A stretch of 64,000 nt of DNA from Mesorhizobium sp. B2-8-5 (lineage in GTDB: Bacteria > Pseudomonadota > Alphaproteobacteria > Rhizobiales > Rhizobiaceae). This document shows positions 23,072 to 30,774 of the stretch, piece by piece (the stretch's first letter is position 1; every line of letters starts with the position of its first letter). The stretch lies in NCBI RefSeq assembly GCF_006440675.2, contig NZ_CP083951.1, positions 4,869,501 to 4,933,500 of the forward strand. Direction: 5' to 3'. A program made the position numbers and the translations under genes. The notes beneath the pieces are model-generated. The model was not told the origin of the DNA and did no database searches. It was given only the letters and a program-made list of their open reading frames with translations.

Positions 23072-23239
23072 CTAGGATTTTGCCGCGGGATCTTCGCTGG
23101 CGAACAAAGGCATAGCGTCAGCCGCCCGCGCCACCTTTTCCTTCTCCGCGTCGGCCTTTCGCTTCGGGCATTCCTCGAAATCATGATCGCGGCCGCCGCA
23201 ATAGGAGCAGCATTTGGCGGGGGTGTCGGGGTTGAGCAT
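23072..23239 (-). CDS. Small CCHC zinc-knuckle protein (55 aa)
   Basis: It starts MLNPDTPAKCCSYCGGRDHD. The block C-S-Y-C-x4-H-x4-C (CSYCGGRDHDFEEC) is an exact CX2CX4HX4C zinc knuckle, the nucleic-acid-binding module of retroviral nucleocapsids that is uncommon in bacteria. A Lys/Glu helix follows (KRKADAEKEKVARAADA). The longer frame from 23302 has no ribosome site near its start; an ATG at 23248 is a further option. It stands alone between the HTTM operon promoter and the SPW gene. Probably binds RNA or single-stranded DNA. Confidence 0.6.
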   Translation of the reverse strand: MLNPDTPAKCCSYCGGRDHDFEECPKRKADAEKEKVARAADAMPLFASEDPAAKS

Positions 23240-23381
23240 CGAGACCATTCCCAAGAATGCACCAAAAGGTTCCCGCTTGCAGCAATTGCGTGAACGCCGC
23301 AATCACCGTCCAGCCCGATGCCCCGATACCGCAATACCAGGGGCTCGCCGCTTGCGCGGCGGGCTCCCGCTCAGTCACCGC

Positions 23382-23741
23382 TCACGCATGCGCGTGGGGA
23401 TGACGGAAGTCCCAGACGGCCCAGGCCGATGCCGCGACCACCAGCACGCCGAGCACGACGTGCGTGGCCATGACATGCGTGTCGGCCGCAAAGCCCAGCA
23501 GCCAGGGCGACACGATCAGCCAGAGCCCGAGGACGACGTTTACCCATTCCTCCCATTCGGCGAACACCGAAAGCGTCGCCAGCGCCAGCGCGCCGAGCAG
23601 AACGCCGACTATCCAGGCGTTCCACGCGGGCACCATCGCCGCGGTGAATCCGATGACCCAGGGTGAGATGAACAGGCAAATCGCGAGGACCAGAGTGATC
23701 CAGTCCTGGCTCCTTCTTGCTTCCATCAGTTTGCTTGCCAT
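23382..23741 (-). CDS. SPW-repeat membrane protein
   Basis: A 119-residue protein from ATG 23741, preceded by ggaggttgtc. Two copies of the SPW motif sit in paired helices: FISPWVIGF near residue 25 and IVSPWLLGF near residue 75. There are four transmembrane segments and a His-rich tail (FRHPHAHA). This matches the SPW family of inner-membrane proteins, function unknown, often stress-linked in rhizobia. Monocistronic. Confidence 0.85.
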   Translation of the reverse strand: MASKLMEARRSQDWITLVLAICLFISPWVIGFTAAMVPAWNAWIVGVLLGALALATLSVFAEWEEWVNVVLGLWLIVSPWLLGFAADTHVMATHVVLGVLVVAASAWAVWDFRHPHAHA

Positions 23742-23884
23742 GACAACCTCCATGGATGAAGCTTGACCAAAGCAATTGCATTCGCGTGGACATCGCACGC
23801 TTAGCCATTGATGTAATTACGCTTCTATGAAGCTGCAAGGTGCCGACCGGGTGGGCAGCCCCGCGCGCCAGGGGGCGCAGCCTC

Positions 23885-24976
23885 TCAGAGGCTGAAGTCG
23901 GTTTCGTCCTCCGCCCCCAGCTGCGGCACGACGATTGCCTCGAGCGGCGCGTCGAGCTCCCACTTGACGCTGCCGGGAGCGCGTTCGAGGCTTGAGGAAC
24001 CGCTCAGCGACTGCGGCGCCACCCGCTGCAGCACCACCGTGCCGAAACCCTTGCGGTCGGCGAAACCCTTGCGGTCGCTGAAACCCTTGCGGTCGGCCGC
24101 GTTCCGCCCGGCTTCGCTTGCTGTCGCCCCGGACGTCTCGTGCCACAGAAGATGAAAGCGCCGCTGCGCCTCGGGGCCGGCCTCGACCTTCCAGGTGATT
24201 TCGACGCGGCCGCCCTCGGCCGCCAGCGCGCCGTATTTGGCCGAGTTGGTGCCGAGCTCATGGAAGGCCATGCCGAGATTCTGCACCGCATTGGACTGCA
24301 GCGTAAGCAGCGGCCCGGAAAGCGAGATGCGCTCTTCGTGGCCGAAGGGCTTCAAATGCTCCTGGATCAGGTCGAAAAGGCTGGCGCCGGCCCATTCCGA
24401 GGTGACAAGCAAATCGTGCGAGCGCGACAGCGCCATGATGCGCGAGCGGATCATCTGCTCGAACTCGACAGGATCGGTCGAGCGCTTGCTGGTTTCCCTG
24501 ACCATCGACAGGATCACCGCGAACTGGTTCTTTACCCGATGGTTGACTTCGCGCATCAGAAGCCGGATGCGGCGCTCGCTTTCCTTGGCGGCGGTGATGT
24601 CGCGGGCGATTTTCGATGCGCCGACGATGTCGCCGGCACTGTTCTTGATCGGCGAGATGGTCAGCGAAACGGCAACCAGCGATCCGTCCTTGCGCCTTCG
24701 GGTGGTCTCGAAGCTAGGGATGCGCTCACCCCCGCGGATCCGAGCGATGATCTCGCTCTCCTCGTTCTGCATATGATCGGGGATCAGCATCAGGATCGAC
24801 TGGCCGATGGCCTCTTCAGCGCTGTAGCCGAAGACGCGCTCAGCCGCCTGGTTCCAATCGGTGATGATGCTGTTCAGATCCTTGCCGATGATGGCGTCGT
24901 AGGAAGAATCGACGATGGCCGCCAGGCGTGCGTCAGCGCTTGCGTCCTGGCGGATAATCCCCCCGATTTTTGTCAT
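23885..24976 (-). CDS. PAS-HWE sensor histidine kinase with triplicated G-box
   Basis: A 363-residue soluble kinase. A PAS domain lies at ~15-135 (IVDSSYDAIIGKDLNSIITD ... DGSLVAVSLTISPIKN). The HWE-type dimerisation box LLMREVNHRVKNQFAVI with the phospho-acceptor His is near residue 150, the N-box AFHELGTNSAKYGAL near residue 245 and the W-x-E-type segment LLWHETSG near residue 280. The G-box RKGFG is preceded by two extra in-frame copies of DRKGF(S/A). HWE kinases feed two-component output in rhizobia, often the general stress response through PhyR. No response regulator is adjacent. Confidence 0.85.
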   Translation of the reverse strand: MTKIGGIIRQDASADARLAAIVDSSYDAIIGKDLNSIITDWNQAAERVFGYSAEEAIGQSILMLIPDHMQNEESEIIARIRGGERIPSFETTRRRKDGSLVAVSLTISPIKNSAGDIVGASKIARDITAAKESERRIRLLMREVNHRVKNQFAVILSMVRETSKRSTDPVEFEQMIRSRIMALSRSHDLLVTSEWAGASLFDLIQEHLKPFGHEERISLSGPLLTLQSNAVQNLGMAFHELGTNSAKYGALAAEGGRVEITWKVEAGPEAQRRFHLLWHETSGATASEAGRNAADRKGFSDRKGFADRKGFGTVVLQRVAPQSLSGSSSLERAPGSVKWELDAPLEAIVVPQLGAEDETDFSL

Positions 24977-25014
24977 ATGCTGAAGGTAGCGCCGGACTGC
25001 ATAAAGGCAACATC

Positions 25015-25257
25015 CTAATCGGCCGAGTTCTCGGCGTCGCCGTGCGCTTTCGCCGGTCGCACGACGCCGAAATCCTGCGACTTGATCCCGATTTCCGCCA
25101 TCAGAAACCCTTCCGAGGCGAGGCCGCGGCGCAAAAGCTCCCGCACCGCCGCGGAGCGGCTGGGCATGCGCTTTTCAAAGCGCCAGTTCTCCAGAGCCGC
25201 GAGTTCTTCGTCATTGAGCATGATCTGCAAACGCTGCGGACGCTCAAGTTCAGCCAC
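25015..25257 (-). CDS. Ribbon-helix-helix-like protein (80 aa)
   Basis: It starts MAELERPQRLQIMLNDEELA. The strand LQIMLNDEEL, helix LAALENWRFEKRMPSRSAAV and second helix RELLRRGLASEGF form a CopG/Arc-like fold typical of small DNA-binding regulators and antitoxins. No toxin is next to it. The AT-rich upstream segment 25,258-25,529 may hold its own operator. It ends 39 bases from the kinase start, so the kinase may be its downstream neighbour in one transcript. Confidence 0.7.
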   Translation of the reverse strand: MAELERPQRLQIMLNDEELAALENWRFEKRMPSRSAAVRELLRRGLASEGFLMAEIGIKSQDFGVVRPAKAHGDAENSAD

Positions 25258-25529
25258 GTGTGCCTCCCTTTAAAGGCTACAAATGCCACGAGTTAGTATA
25301 TGTCTTATTTTGCAATTAACTAGGTTACGTCCAATGAAACGTCAAGGTCGCTCTGTGAGTCAAAACCGCAACAGACCAACGATGCCAACGATGCGTCTAC
25401 CAAGCACTACGTGCTCTATCATAACTGACTGATATCATTTCTATTTTTTAATTTCCACTTGCCATTCCAGGGCCAGGGGAGCATCATCGAATCAAAGGGA
25501 CAAACCGTCCGTGAAAGGGAGGGTTTTCC
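25258..25529. other. AT-rich intergenic region
   Basis: No coding signal. It separates divergent genes and contains tatgtcttattttgcaatta and ttctattttttaatttcc, suitable promoter DNA for either side. No operator palindrome or EcfG site seen. Confidence 0.5.
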
Positions 25530-25871
25530 ATGCGGATGAGATACACAAACAAGCTGAGAGACGACGCCCACAGCCGGGTACAGACCGCCCTGTGGGCTCA
25601 CGGAGTCGTGAATCTGGTCTTGGTGGCTGAGGAGATAAGGCTCCTAAATCTCGCCGAAAACATCGCCCGCGAGGACATCGAGGAGTTGGTTCTGCAAGTC
25701 GCGCAACTCTATGGGGCGATCGTGGAATTCGATGAACAGGCGCTTACCGCGCTCGACCTGCCCGATGCCAGCGGCCGCGACAATCGCAACGATCTGGAAA
25801 AGGCGCTCAGCGAGCGATCCTTGCCGGACGGGTCCATGGAACACCTGCTTCAGGTGGATCGGGGCGCATAA
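25530..25871 (+). CDS. Small hypothetical protein (113 aa)
   Basis: From ATG 25530 with gggaggg 6 bases upstream; a second ATG two codons on is possible. Helical and acidic: LAENIAREDIEELVLQVAQL and IVEFDEQALTALDLPDASGR. The region VNLVLVAEEIRLLNLAENIA could be a dimerisation helix. I recognise no family, although such acidic proteins are frequent in rhizobial stress islands. Monocistronic. Confidence 0.55.
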   Translation: MRMRYTNKLRDDAHSRVQTALWAHGVVNLVLVAEEIRLLNLAENIAREDIEELVLQVAQLYGAIVEFDEQALTALDLPDASGRDNRNDLEKALSERSLPDGSMEHLLQVDRGA

Positions 25872-26012
25872 AAGCCTCGCCCTCCCCCCATCAGTCGCGT
25901 CATGCGATTGGCGAACTTGGGGTCGAGGCCGCTGCGTTCAACCAATCGAGGCGCCCTGGAAACTTCCTCCTGCCTGCTCTCGCAGTATGACCTGCCGGCC
26001 AGCCTTTGCTGG

Positions 26013-26222
26013 CTAGCGCTTGCGGGCTGGTTTCTTCGGCGCGACGGGAGGTGCGTCGGCCTCTTGCGCCAGCCTGGCTTCGCGCAACCGCTTTGTCTTG
26101 GCAGCCCGGGCAGCCGCTTCCAGGTCCTGTATCTGTCGCGCGACGCGGGACGTCGTGTCGGTCTTGGCTTCCGTGCGGGATGGGACCGGCTTGAACAGGC
26201 CGGTATCCGGTAGCGACTTCAT
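26013..26222 (-). CDS. Small basic coiled-coil protein (69 aa)
   Basis: It starts MKSLPDTGLFKPVPSRTEAK; AAGGAG precedes the ATG at good distance. Residues 30-55 form a charged helix (ARQIQDLEAAARAAKTKRLR) and the tail is Lys/Pro-rich (PPVAPKKPARKR). Probably nucleic-acid or ribosome associated, but no family is recognised. Confidence 0.55.
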   Translation of the reverse strand: MKSLPDTGLFKPVPSRTEAKTDTTSRVARQIQDLEAAARAAKTKRLREARLAQEADAPPVAPKKPARKR

Positions 26223-26238
26223 TGTTTTCTCCTTGTTT

Positions 26239-26390
26239 CACGCAATTCCGTACGAAAAAGCGCGTCACACTTTTCCAGGAATTGCCTAAAGGGCGTCGCG
26301 TCGAAACGGATTCACGCGACGCGCTTTAGGTCGTTGCTTGATGCATGTCGTTGTCGCAAAACCGAGGTCACTTTTGCGCTACATGCATTA
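26239..26390. repeat. Two dispersed repeat units side by side
   Basis: 26239-26285 holds an acgcaattcc ... gcgcgtcacacttttccagg unit related to 49930-50068. 26288-26390 holds gggcgtcgcg ... cgcgacgcgcttta and atgcatgtcgttgtcg ... cgctacatgcatta, nearly the same as 27146-27252. Both units are inverted-repeat hairpins. Confidence 0.7.
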
Positions 26391-26392
26391 GA

Positions 26393-26421
26393 ACAAAAAA
26401 GGCCGGGCACAGCCCGACCTT
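26393..26421 (-). terminator. Terminator of the cold-shock gene
   Basis: Reverse strand: AGGTCGGGC-tgtg-CCCGGCCT then TTTTTTG, 65 bases after the csp stop. Confidence 0.75.
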
Positions 26422-26485
26422 CTCCAACGCGCGTGTGCGGCCGATGCCAGTACATCCGTGGTCAAAGGACCCCGAGGCGCTGTGA

Positions 26486-26695
26486 TCAGGCGGCTTGCAG
26501 ATTGTCTGCCGAGCTCTTGCCGTTGCGAGCATCCTTCACGATGTCGAAGCTGACCTTCTGGCCCTCGACCAGAGAGCGCAGTCCTGCGCGCTCCACGGCT
26601 GAAATATGGACGAACACGTCCGGCTGGCCGCCGCCCTGCTCGATAAAGCCGAAACCCTTGGTGGCATTGAAGAACTTCACCGTTCCAGTAGTCAT
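26486..26695 (-). CDS. cspA: Cold-shock protein (CspA family)
   Basis: A 69-residue protein from ATG 26695 ([20 protein letters not shown]), preceded by aaggagatcgca. The RNP1 motif KGFGFI and RNP2 motif DVFVHISAV place it in the single-domain CspA family, which binds single-stranded RNA and DNA and melts mRNA structure in the cold. A longer frame from 26740 lacks a ribosome site. The 90-base leader ahead of the ATG is AT-rich, as in cold-inducible csp genes. The terminator is downstream at 26393. Confidence 0.92.
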   Translation of the reverse strand: MTTGTVKFFNATKGFGFIEQGGGQPDVFVHISAVERAGLRSLVEGQKVSFDIVKDARNGKSSADNLQAA

Positions 26696-26784
26696 TGCGA
26701 TCTCCTTACAAATCGACGCAAAATTATACGCGCCCGACAATCGCCGAGCGACGCTATCTTCGAAATTGAGAGGGAAGATCGTAA

Positions 26785-27147
26785 GTGCGCCATTTAGCGC
26801 GAAAACAACGTTCTTTCAGCAAGATCGATCTTCCATACATAGCGCTAAATTTCCTGATCGACAAGGCTTTTCAAAATAATACTTCCGAAGATGGTGTTGC
26901 GATCGAGAGCCAACCAGCTGAGGGCAACGAGCCAGCCGACAAGGCGTTGGACCTTGGAAGAGAAAGGGCAACGGCGGACGACGACCCGATCTGGAATGAG
27001 AACCACCTACCCTTGGACGAGTTCGTGCAGCGGCTGGTGAGCGAAACGGAAATAGGCGAAGCGCAGGCGCTCGACCTCATCTATCTGGTCGGCTTGAACT
27101 GGAACTCGCTTATTCGCGAGGCCAAGGCGATCGCATCGCAGTCTTAA
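26785..27147 (+). CDS. Hypothetical protein (120 aa, start uncertain)
   Basis: The conserved-looking part is the C-terminal half, [32 protein letters not shown] followed by [11 protein letters not shown], which resembles small helical proteins common in rhizobia. The N-terminus ([15 protein letters not shown]) reads from a GTG with no clear ribosome site and may not be translated. Divergent from cspA. Its stop overlaps the start of a dispersed repeat. Confidence 0.5.
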   Translation: MRHLARKQRSFSKIDLPYIALNFLIDKAFQNNTSEDGVAIESQPAEGNEPADKALDLGRERATADDDPIWNENHLPLDEFVQRLVSETEIGEAQALDLIYLVGLNWNSLIREAKAIASQS

Positions 27148-27252
27148 AGCGCGTCGCGCTGAAGCGGATTCAGGCGACGCGCTTTAAGCCTTTGTTTTGC
27201 TGCATGTCGTTGTCCCAGAACCGCTGCACACTTCTGGGCGACATGCATTAAA
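27146..27252. repeat. Dispersed hairpin repeat
   Basis: aaagcgcgtcgcg ... ggcgacgcgcttta is a first hairpin; gcatgtcgttgtccca ... tgggcgacatgc is a second. It is the same two-hairpin unit as 26288-26390; the two copies bracket cspA and the 120-aa gene. Confidence 0.75.
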
Positions 27253-27255
27253 GGT

Positions 27256-27669
27256 TCAGCCCCTTGCATCCAGACGATCAAGGATGGTCAGGCCGGTCTC
27301 GTATCTCTCCGCCGGAGCACCCGCCTGGTGAGCCTGCCAAAGATTGTCCTTGAGATCCGCCTCCTTTACCGGCCGCGCCAGTTCATTGGAGACGGCGCGG
27401 CAGATGAAGCCCTCTTCGCTCTCGTCCAGACGCCTCGTCAGCGCATCGACGGCAGCCACGACCACGAATCCAAAACCCGCCGACTGTAGCCGGTCGAGCG
27501 TCCAGCCCTCGCCCTTCTCAATGACGTCATGCAGGTAAGCGACGGTCTTTTCGTCAAGCGTTTCGACGGCATCGGCTACGCGTCGCAAGTGTTCGATATA
27601 GGGCCGGCCGGTCTTGTCCGTTTGTCCGCGATGGGCCTCTTCAGCGATCCTTGCTGCTTCGTGGAGCAT
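27256..27669 (-). CDS. HD-domain phosphohydrolase (MESH1/RelA-like)
   Basis: A 137-residue protein. AARIAEEAHRGQTDKTGRPYIEH, VAYLHDVIEKGEGWTLDRL and VDALTRR are the first, HD and following motifs of the small (p)ppGpp hydrolase-like HD family. The HD pair is in YLHDVIE. No synthetase domain is present. It would act in the cytoplasm on nucleotide-type substrates, perhaps alarmones. It sits alone between a repeat and non-coding DNA. The ATG at 27669 has no strong ribosome site. Confidence 0.75.
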   Translation of the reverse strand: MLHEAARIAEEAHRGQTDKTGRPYIEHLRRVADAVETLDEKTVAYLHDVIEKGEGWTLDRLQSAGFGFVVVAAVDALTRRLDESEEGFICRAVSNELARPVKEADLKDNLWQAHQAGAPAERYETGLTILDRLDARG

Positions 27670-28058
27670 GGTCTTCCAATCTCGTCACAATAAAGCCCGT
27701 CCCGGCGAGGGACGGCCGAGGCGGGCTTGCTCGGGCCTGAGCCCCGGGTGGCGCGCTTTTCGCGGGGGAAGCGGGCTGCGCGCCATCCTGCATTCAAGAA
27801 CATCGGCGCCAGGCGAATGTTCCGCTGCTCGCGGATTTTTAAGAACGGTCAGGCCATCTGTGGCACCCCTTCGAAGCGGCGCCTAAAAAGAAGCCCGGAC
27901 CAGGAGCCGGGCAAGAGAAGTCTTGGGAACATGCTGACCGGAGGGGCCTGGTTCAGCGCTTGCCAGTTTGCCGGTTCAATATGACCGCCAGATGAAACCT
28001 CCTTCGGCCATGTCGTTGGGCTCGGTGCAGGATCTCGACGCAGAAAAGCTTTTCGGCA
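27670..28058. other. Non-coding region with hairpins
   Basis: No supported gene. It contains the hairpin agcccgtcccggcgaggg with facing bases near 27690 and cccggaccaggagccggg near 27895, neither with a clear T-run. Open frames here lack start signals. Confidence 0.45.
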
Positions 28059-28083
28059 GGAACCTCGCGACGGCGTTGCCGTT
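28059..28083 (+). promoter_or_regulatory. EcfG general stress promoter
   Basis: GGAAC, 16 bases, CGTT: a perfect consensus match, ending 30 bases before the CsbD gene. Confidence 0.7.
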
Positions 28084-28113
28084 AGCCTTCCGTGTCCAAC
28101 AGGAGGTCCGGCA

Positions 28114-28317
28114 ATGGATTGGAACCGCGTCGAAGGCAATTGGAAGCAGATGAAGGGCAAGGTCAAGGAACAGTGGGGCAAGCTCACCGACGACGACCTC
28201 GACCGCATTGCGGGAAAGCGCGACCAGCTCGAAGGCAAGATCCAGGAACGCTACGGCCTGGAGAAGGATCGCGTGCGCCGCGACATCGACGACTGGTATA
28301 ACATGCAGCGCTGGTAG
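28114..28317 (+). CDS. CsbD-family stress protein
   Basis: A 67-residue protein starting MDWNRVEGNWKQMKGKVKEQ. The WNRVEGNWKQMKGKVKEQWGKLTDDDL pattern and KRDQLEGKIQERYG define the CsbD family, small disordered-to-helical proteins among the most strongly induced in general stress. aggaggtccggca precedes the ATG and a perfect EcfG promoter lies upstream. A hairpin terminator follows at 28338. Confidence 0.9.
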   Translation: MDWNRVEGNWKQMKGKVKEQWGKLTDDDLDRIAGKRDQLEGKIQERYGLEKDRVRRDIDDWYNMQRW

Positions 28318-28337
28318 CAGCCGGCTTCCCGAAAACG

Positions 28338-28366
28338 AAGGCGTTGCCTCGCGGCAGCGCCTTTTC
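28338..28366 (+). terminator. Terminator-like hairpin after CsbD
   Basis: aaggcg-ttgcc-tcgc-ggca-gcgcctt followed by ttcctttgg. The stem is imperfect. It may also serve the convergent mttB remnant. Confidence 0.5.
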
Positions 28367-28376
28367 CTTTGGCTGG

Positions 28377-29162
28377 TCAGGCGAGCTCGATACGGTCGCG
28401 TAGCTCCGTCTCGATTCCTCGCTCGAGCGGCGCGGGCGGTTCTACCGTCCGGCCAAGGCGGAGTCCCGCCAGCGCCGCGGCGCCGCGGCGGAATTTTTCG
28501 CGCGACACCGTGCGGCCCTGTTCCAGCCAGCCCGCGGCGTGCAGGATGAAATGGGCGCCCGAGGACAGCGCGGCCGAAAGCATCCTGCCCCCTTCCGCGC
28601 CGGATTGCGCATCGTCGACCTTGGCCGAGGTGACGGCGCCGTCGCCCCGCGCCGGCACGCCGAGCCGCCTGCCCAGTTCCGCGGCGTAGAACTGGACGAG
28701 CTGCGAAGCCGGGTCGCCGAAGTTGGGCTGCATCCGGCGCATGTCGAACGGATAGGCGAGGAAGCCCATCACCACCGGCGCGCCCGGGCGCCAGAGCTGT
28801 GCCAACGCTAGCCCGGCCAGCACCTCGGCGTAGCCCTGGATCAGCGCGCCGGCCACGGTGACGGGCGCCGTCGCGCCCATCATCATACAGGACGAGACCA
28901 TGCTCGCCTCGCCCTTCAGCGCGATCGCCCGCAGGCACTTCAACGGATTCGGCCAATAGGTGAGCGGCGGCGTGGCCTTGATGAGGTGGACAAGATTGCA
29001 TTCGCCGGGGAGCGCCGGCCGGCCGATCGCGGCTGCGGTCAGGTCGATCACCGCCTCGGCGGCCGCCGGCGAAGCGATGCTGCCCATGAACGGCTTGTCG
29101 GAATGGGTGAGATGCGCAAGCAGCATCTCCAGCGGCCGCCGGTCCTCGGCGACGTCCTCGCT
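28377..29162 (-). pseudogene. Truncated MttB-like trimethylamine methyltransferase
   Basis: Only the C-terminal half survives. LEMLLAHLTHSDKPFMGSIA, NLVHLIKATPPLTYWPNPLK, MVSSCMMMGATAPVTVAGAL and GHFILHAAGW-type ending (AHFILHAAGWLEQG) are those of the MttB/trimethylamine-corrinoid methyltransferase superfamily, normally ~480-500 residues. The frame is open to 29162, where it meets the crp-like remnant head on. An ATG at 29126 gives a 249-residue frame, but the N-terminal barrel is missing. Non-pyrrolysine members in rhizobia act on glycine betaine-like amines. Probably non-functional. Confidence 0.75.
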
Positions 29163-29709
29163 GCCCGCTAAAGGTGCTTGCCGATGGCGGCCGGCAATTC
29201 ACCTCGCTGCAGGTTCCTGGCGATTCGTCGACCTCTATGCCTTCCTGTTGAAGACCATGGATCATGGCGTCATCGCGCTCTCGCCCTGCCGCGTCATCCT
29301 GGCAGATCATTCGAAGCTGCGCAGCATCACCGAGCGGGCGCCGCACCTGACGCGGCTGTTGTGGCTCGACACGCTGATCGACGGCGCCATCCACCGCGAG
29401 TGGATCGTCGCCATGGGGCGGCGCTCGAAAGTCTCGCATCTGGCGCATCTGTTCTGCGAGCTGTTCGTCAGGCTGCAGGTGGTCAAGCGCACCAACGGCA
29501 TGAGCTTCCATCTGCCCGTTTCGCAAGCCGAGCTCTCCGATGTGCTCGGCCTGTCGGTGGTGCATATAAACCGCGTCATCAGCGCGCTGCGCAACAGCGG
29601 CGTGATCGCCTGGGCGAACCATACGGTGACGATCCTCGACTGGCAGAAGCTCCAGCAGATCGCCGAGTTCGACCCGACCTATCTCTCGATGACGAGAGAG
29701 CCGCGTTAG
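29163..29709 (+). pseudogene. Truncated, frameshifted Crp/Fnr-type regulator
   Basis: It matches the C-terminal two-thirds of the intact regulator at 40271-40990 closely (TMDHGVIALSPC, APHLTRLLWLDTLIDGAIHREW, SVVHINRVISALR, EFDPTYLSMTREPR). The N-terminal ~90 residues are absent. One base is missing near 29219: the reading VLADGGRQFTSLQVPGD is in one frame and FVDLYAFLLK in another. The helix-turn-helix remains intact but has no start. It abuts the mttB remnant, so one deletion probably removed both 5' ends. Confidence 0.8.
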
Positions 29710-29915
29710 CCGGAACTCACGGGTCAAATCCTCACGGTCTTCTTCGTCAATCGGTGAAAACTGCGAACAATCTGCCCGGACCGCCGTGCGCCAGGCAGGC
29801 GATGGGAATGATACTCGATTGCCTTGCTTGTTTTTCGTCCGCTAGCTGGAACTATTTCGCGTCAAGAACGCTATCTCGATGCGGATTTTCTAAATTAGGC
29901 AGGGAGACGCGTACC

Positions 29916-30209
29916 ATGAAAACCAAAGTGATCTTGATGAGTGCGTTCGCGATTTCGGTCATGACATGCTCGGCATTTGCCGGCGCGAACACCGGAACGT
30001 CCGCGCTGGACGATCCCCAGAAAATGTCGCCCTTCTTCACCGATGCTGGCATGAAAACCATGAGGCCGGGCGATGAGTTCAAGAAAGCCTGGATGGCGCT
30101 TACCGAAGAGGATCGCGCGTCCATGAAGAAAGACTGCGCAGACGAGACGATCGCGAAGTCCCACGATGAATTCTGCAAGGCGACCAGGGACCTCGCCGGC
30201 AATAACTGA
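29916..30209 (+). CDS. Small exported protein (97 aa)
   Basis: Signal peptide MKTKVILMSAFAISVMTCSAFA with cleavage after AFA. The mature protein includes MSPFFTDAGMKTMRPGDEFK, AWMALTEEDRASMKKDCADE and HDEFCKATRDLAG, with two cysteines likely to pair. This matches the style of small periplasmic proteins of rhizobia with an FF/FTD motif and no known role. ggcagggagacgcgtacc precedes the ATG. Monocistronic; a GGAAC lies upstream without the second EcfG box. Confidence 0.65.
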   Translation: MKTKVILMSAFAISVMTCSAFAGANTGTSALDDPQKMSPFFTDAGMKTMRPGDEFKKAWMALTEEDRASMKKDCADETIAKSHDEFCKATRDLAGNN

Positions 30210-30417
30210 GCGCCCGTCTCAGAAGAGCGCTGGACGCCCGCACCGGAGCGAGCGTCTGGCACTTGCTGTACTGAAAGAGCGGCCGGGGGCTGTGCCTGCA
30301 GCGATGTTGCGACCTAGTCGCTGCAATTCGTGACGAATTAGCCGCCTCTCATATCAAATGGACTTTCAACGCCTCGCGTTGCCGCTCAAACTCGCATGGC
30401 TGCGGGGACCCGGCGCA

Positions 30418-30600
30418 ATGAGGGCCTATCGCGTCTAGGAATTGGACGGCGAGACCGTCCTTGCAAGCCACGCCGTCGAGGCGATGGCGCCGTTCGAGGC
30501 TGCTCGAAAGGCGCTCGGGGTCGAGGTCACGCTGCGCGGCGACGCTGCGGCGCCGACGCAAATGCGGGCTGGCCAAACAAATGTTGATGATGACCGTGTG
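30418..30600 (+). pseudogene. Remnant of a small protein with an early amber codon
   Basis: ATG 30418 reads MRAYRV, then TAG, then ELDGETVLASHAVEAMAPFE and AARKALGVEVTLRGD. The part after the stop looks like a real domain (VYELDG would restore it), and the frame degrades after ~50 codons. Suggests a decayed small gene; low certainty. Confidence 0.35.
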
Positions 30601-30774
30601 GCCGCGATCCCAAGGTGGCGGTCCCGGTGGAACCGACGTCATGTCCGCCGGTTACATCATGCCTTCATTAGCCGGTGCTCATTTTATGCGGAAAAGCCTC
30701 ACCCAGCCTCTTGCGCAGCCCGTCGCCCCGACGGCCGCTTCTTTCCCGCTTGAGCGAAGCTGGAAAGGCCGGCA

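Noticed and set aside
27727..27984. 85-codon plus frame in the non-coding gap
   Set aside because: It runs through hairpins with no ribosome site and no visible domain.
27976..29727. Minus-strand frame of 583 codons
   Set aside because: It crosses CsbD, the mttB remnant and the crp remnant in other frames; no domain is visible.
29828..29858. EcfG promoter ahead of the exported protein at 29916
   Set aside because: GGAAC is present, but the second box at N16/17 reads CGCT, not GTT.
29178..30209. 343-codon plus frame ending in the exported protein
   Set aside because: Only the part from ATG 29916, with a ribosome site and signal peptide, is supported; the rest is the wrong frame of the crp remnant.
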